Part shown: in pieces, positions 62,601 to 64,000 of the stretch
Layout of the letters: each line of letters begins with the position of its first letter
How positions within the stretch are numbered: position 1 is the first letter of the stretch
From: Rhodopirellula sp. SM50
GTDB taxonomy: Bacteria > Planctomycetota > Planctomycetia > Pirellulales > Pirellulaceae
Assembly: GCF_002289565.1 (NCBI RefSeq)
Contig: NZ_NTFY01000060.1
Location: forward strand, 124,001-188,000
Length of the DNA stretch: 64,000 nucleotides
Direction: 5' to 3'
Notes under the pieces: model-generated
The model's database searches: none
What the model was told of the DNA's origin: nothing
Seen by the model: the letters and a program-made list of their open reading frames with translations, nothing else
Program-made: the position numbers and the translations under genes

Positions 62601-64000
62601 CCGGCCGTTCACCAGTCCCGTCCCGAACTCGCCTTGCCCACCGTGTTCGCCCCCATCCTGAAAACACAGTGGAATGTGACCGGAGACGAAAAATACGTGT
62701 TGGTGCCGACCGGCGGAACCGTCACGCCGCCCGTCCCGGTGCTGCGGCCGTCGGGGTTGGATTGGGTGGCCAAACGCGGCCTGATCGCGCTGGTGGTGAT
62801 CGCGCTGCTGACCGGTTTCGGATTCTGGGCCTGCCGCACACCGGGATCCCTCCGCGTCGCCGGTCTGCTGGTTCTGCTGATCGCGATTGGCGTGTCGGTC
62901 GCAACCGCGCTGGTGGCGCTCTCACAACGGGGCGTACCCGAGCCGTTGCAAGTCAGCGTGCCAATTCTGGCGGCCGGCGAAACCATTGCGCTGCAGGTGA
63001 AGAACACGCCGCTGTGGCGCGTCAATCTTTCGTCCGCCGGCGTGACCGCGTTGCTGTGCGCCCTCATCGCCCTGGCCTGGTCGTTTCGGAAACACGACGT
63101 CCACGCACGCCGGCTGCTGCGTGGCGGTGGAGTTCTGTTGCTGGCCCTGGGCGTGTTGCTGCAAGGTGACAGCGCGCCGTGGTTCTATGGACTGCTCGCC
63201 GTGGCAATTTTCATCCTGCTGTTTCTGCCTCCGGCGCGTCAGTGGGTCCACCAGACCAATCAATCCTTACGCGACCTCGCCGAGCAAAGGAAAGCCAAAA
63301 AGAACAACCCAGACGACGGTTCCAATGAAGTCCCCAGCGAAGCATTTGGTCCGGTGACGCCGATGCTGATCGGGTTCGCCTTGATGCTGTCGATGGCAAG
63401 CAGCACTCTGGCGGCCGTTCCAGCGGGGTTTCAAGCAGCCGACTCGATCAAACAACAGTGGCAACTGCTGCATCAAGACGCTCGTTTGTCCGCGACCGGA
63501 ACCATCACGCTGTCCGGCCGGCCGGGGGATCGCTTCCTGCTGCTCAAAGCCCCCGCCGTCCTGACGCGTTTCGAAGGAACCGGGCTGCGGCTGACCAAGA
63601 CCGAAGTGGCCGGCGAAGGCCTCTCTTACATCGTCAGCATTCCGGCAACCGACCCATCGCCCCCAACGGAAGACGCCCCGCAAGACGACGCCCCGCAAGA
63701 AGCACCGTCGGCGACGTTCCAGGCGACATTTGATTTTCAGCTGGAAGCGATCCAGCCGATCAACGGCATCCCGGTGCTGACCGGCATCGCGGCCGTCCAG
63801 CAGATCGACCTCCGCTACGACGAAGCCGGATGGGATGTCACCTCACCGGCCGCGGTCCGCATTGAAACCACCGCAGTGGACGACGCGACCCAGGCCAACG
63901 TGTTGCTGCGCCCCGGCAGCGCGAGTTTATTCTTGAAACCCCAAGTCCGTGATGTGACGACGGAGGAAACCCAGTTCTTTGTCGAAGCGTCCAACCTGTA
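59622..64000 (+). CDS. Large membrane protein of unknown function, 3' truncated by window
   Basis: The frame runs open from the ATG at 59622 to the window end, at least 1459 residues. The N-terminus has a Sec signal (FAIFTTLFLLGLPLPPSPP, then CHAQED). About 1000 residues of beta-rich sequence follow, with repeated FGLRGPDAISDVQGENLRSW-like units: the second, LRGPGEILDVQGDNIVGW near residue 430, closely matches the first near residue 110, so the region contains tandem homologous domains. From about residue 1050 there are five or six hydrophobic helices, for example GLIALVVIALLTGFGFWA, VAGLLVLLIAIGVSVATALV and WFYGLLAVAIFILLFLPPA, then a further extracytoplasmic part. I do not recognise a family. 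Proximity to the sigma factor and vWA genes suggests a joint envelope function, despite the 328-base gap with a large palindrome. Confidence 0.85.
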   Translation, partial: MNASTSPVPKTAFAIFTTLFLLGLPLPPSPPCHAQEDAPQAKLSSSIAGDGSGTIVVEARGQIPAPPVFYTAKATSTANVSTERIEQVIQLTAKVIQGRAKTLSFGLRGPDAISDVQGENLRSWSVRREGEERFLDLHVNQDATELTVEIKTRSEKLQLPATIDLTHLTPGESVGFDSIVTIIDAAEVAVTVQSVSGFVPLDSGDRAKRFQTAGGGQIQLSLQRDGAAPAAVELVDTTLRGELHPDGKSIRFQLRSTANVTQAGAEITILSGNAAVSEVPVDDNYQLQLSTPNGQSVYQLTFADAGSFPVALDFVATLDAPAPNVHRMDITIAASAVVPLTLEGLESDLEFDRDQESVVPLRKDDAWLGFLPATGRAKLQWKTARQTGEGKLFFTTTGKIEAKVGTGLLRQDHQITYQVLQGELKSFQIGLRGPGEILDVQGDNIVGWKVTESGQSRQLDVTLNQPITGQSQINVRSQTPLGAFPVRVEGLRLVPVGAIRHSGFLRLTNLGSVRLEPTLLSGMNQLAPDQFPGDSIEARQVFVYRFPAAEHSFTVAADRIQPEVNVSELVLYELAETDRVVRADIELDIREAPIREWDFGIPSDYSVVSVTGASVADYITATAVTGGRRNLKVIFGQDVIGRQLVALHLEKSEAASEGDWNLPRIEYPDAKSVRGDLGIIGAPGFRISIASTDLLAEKPLSYFPKPTPNLQQAFRIRQPGWSATMSVQQLERSVQSDVFHLYSLSEETVYGSALINYFVTGSPVSEWNITVPATLGNVMVDGKDVRTYRREGDTLIVSLHQPVMGAYTLLVTFEEKPDKSNGSFKPGQVAPIGVQGERGYIQVVSPMQVKIQTESISDDMLNLDPLELPAELRLLSTAPPLGTWQYTQRPFELNLNVSWFEPGTTATQVVEFAEANSRVSQDGELVTDVVYFVKTRGQRTLKIQLPGEPVRLWAVSVGGRPVTARQSDEATLIPIPGGTDPNVPVEVSLRLGKPAVHQSRPELALPTVFAPILKTQWNVTGDEKYVLVPTGGTVTPPVPVLRPSGLDWVAKRGLIALVVIALLTGFGFWACRTPGSLRVAGLLVLLIAIGVSVATALVALSQRGVPEPLQVSVPILAAGETIALQVKNTPLWRVNLSSAGVTALLCALIALAWSFRKHDVHARRLLRGGGVLLLALGVLLQGDSAPWFYGLLAVAIFILLFLPPARQWVHQTNQSLRDLAEQRKAKKNNPDDGSNEVPSEAFGPVTPMLIGFALMLSMASSTLAAVPAGFQAADSIKQQWQLLHQDARLSATGTITLSGRPGDRFLLLKAPAVLTRFEGTGLRLTKTEVAGEGLSYIVSIPATDPSPPTEDAPQDDAPQEAPSATFQATFDFQLEAIQPINGIPVLTGIAAVQQIDLRYDEAGWDVTSPAAVRIETTAVDDATQANVLLRPGSASLFLKPQVRDVTTEETQFFVEASNL

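Overview
The window looks like chromosomal DNA of a planctomycete, most likely a Rhodopirellula/Stieleria-type member of the Pirellulaceae. Lineage markers are the PSCyt/PSD1 protein (DUF1549/DUF1553) followed by a DUF1501 protein, twin-arginine secreted proteins, PQQ-like propeller proteins, very large secreted proteins with an N-terminal LE..RR.LLAA motif, dockerin-like EF-hands and FG-GAP repeats, and many intergenic palindromes. The assignment is by family recognition only; no database search was possible. Both window edges cut a gene.

Layout. 1-3931: partial PSCyt2/PSD1 protein and its DUF1501 partner. 4051-8373: type I DAHP synthase (minus), a small secreted unknown (minus), a PQQ-propeller protein and an SDR oxidoreductase. 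8606-10962: a coupled phospholipid operon (CDP-alcohol phosphatidyltransferase, CDP-diacylglycerol synthase, PlsC-like acyltransferase) facing a cardiolipin synthase. 12457-23748: one 3763-residue secreted protein with dockerin, carboxypeptidase-regulatory, FN3, SdrD-B, anchor-D, LVIVD and FG-GAP modules. 23907-32415: six tightly overlapping plus-strand genes that look like a small-molecule biosynthetic operon (zinc MDR dehydrogenase, asparagine-synthase-like amidotransferase, methyltransferase, Fe(II)/2-oxoglutarate oxygenase, adenylation-carrier-thioester reductase protein, NadR-like NMN adenylyltransferase/ribosylnicotinamide kinase). I consider this the best candidate for an undescribed system.

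33070-35384: response regulator/histidine kinase operon with an unknown third gene. 35519-42236: a Tat-exported sialidase-fold protein, a stand-alone DUF2126 protein, and a minus-strand group of MFS transporter, DUF427 and PlsC-like acyltransferase. 42911-47152: a 1413-residue hybrid two-component sensor with a PDZ domain inside its propeller. 47332-55338: a giant gene built as three sets of seven FG-GAP repeats, each followed by an RTX-like block, and broken by one in-frame TGA. 55554-64000: ECF sigma factor, a coupled membrane-anchored vWA protein that probably also acts as its anti-sigma factor, and a large membrane protein running off the window.

Between genes there are at least five kinds of palindromic element, several in two or more copies, with no transposase beside them. 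Some sit between convergent genes, where they may terminate transcription. One half-element supplies the stop codon of the asparagine-synthase-like gene. I saw no rRNA, tRNA, CRISPR array, prophage or complete insertion sequence.
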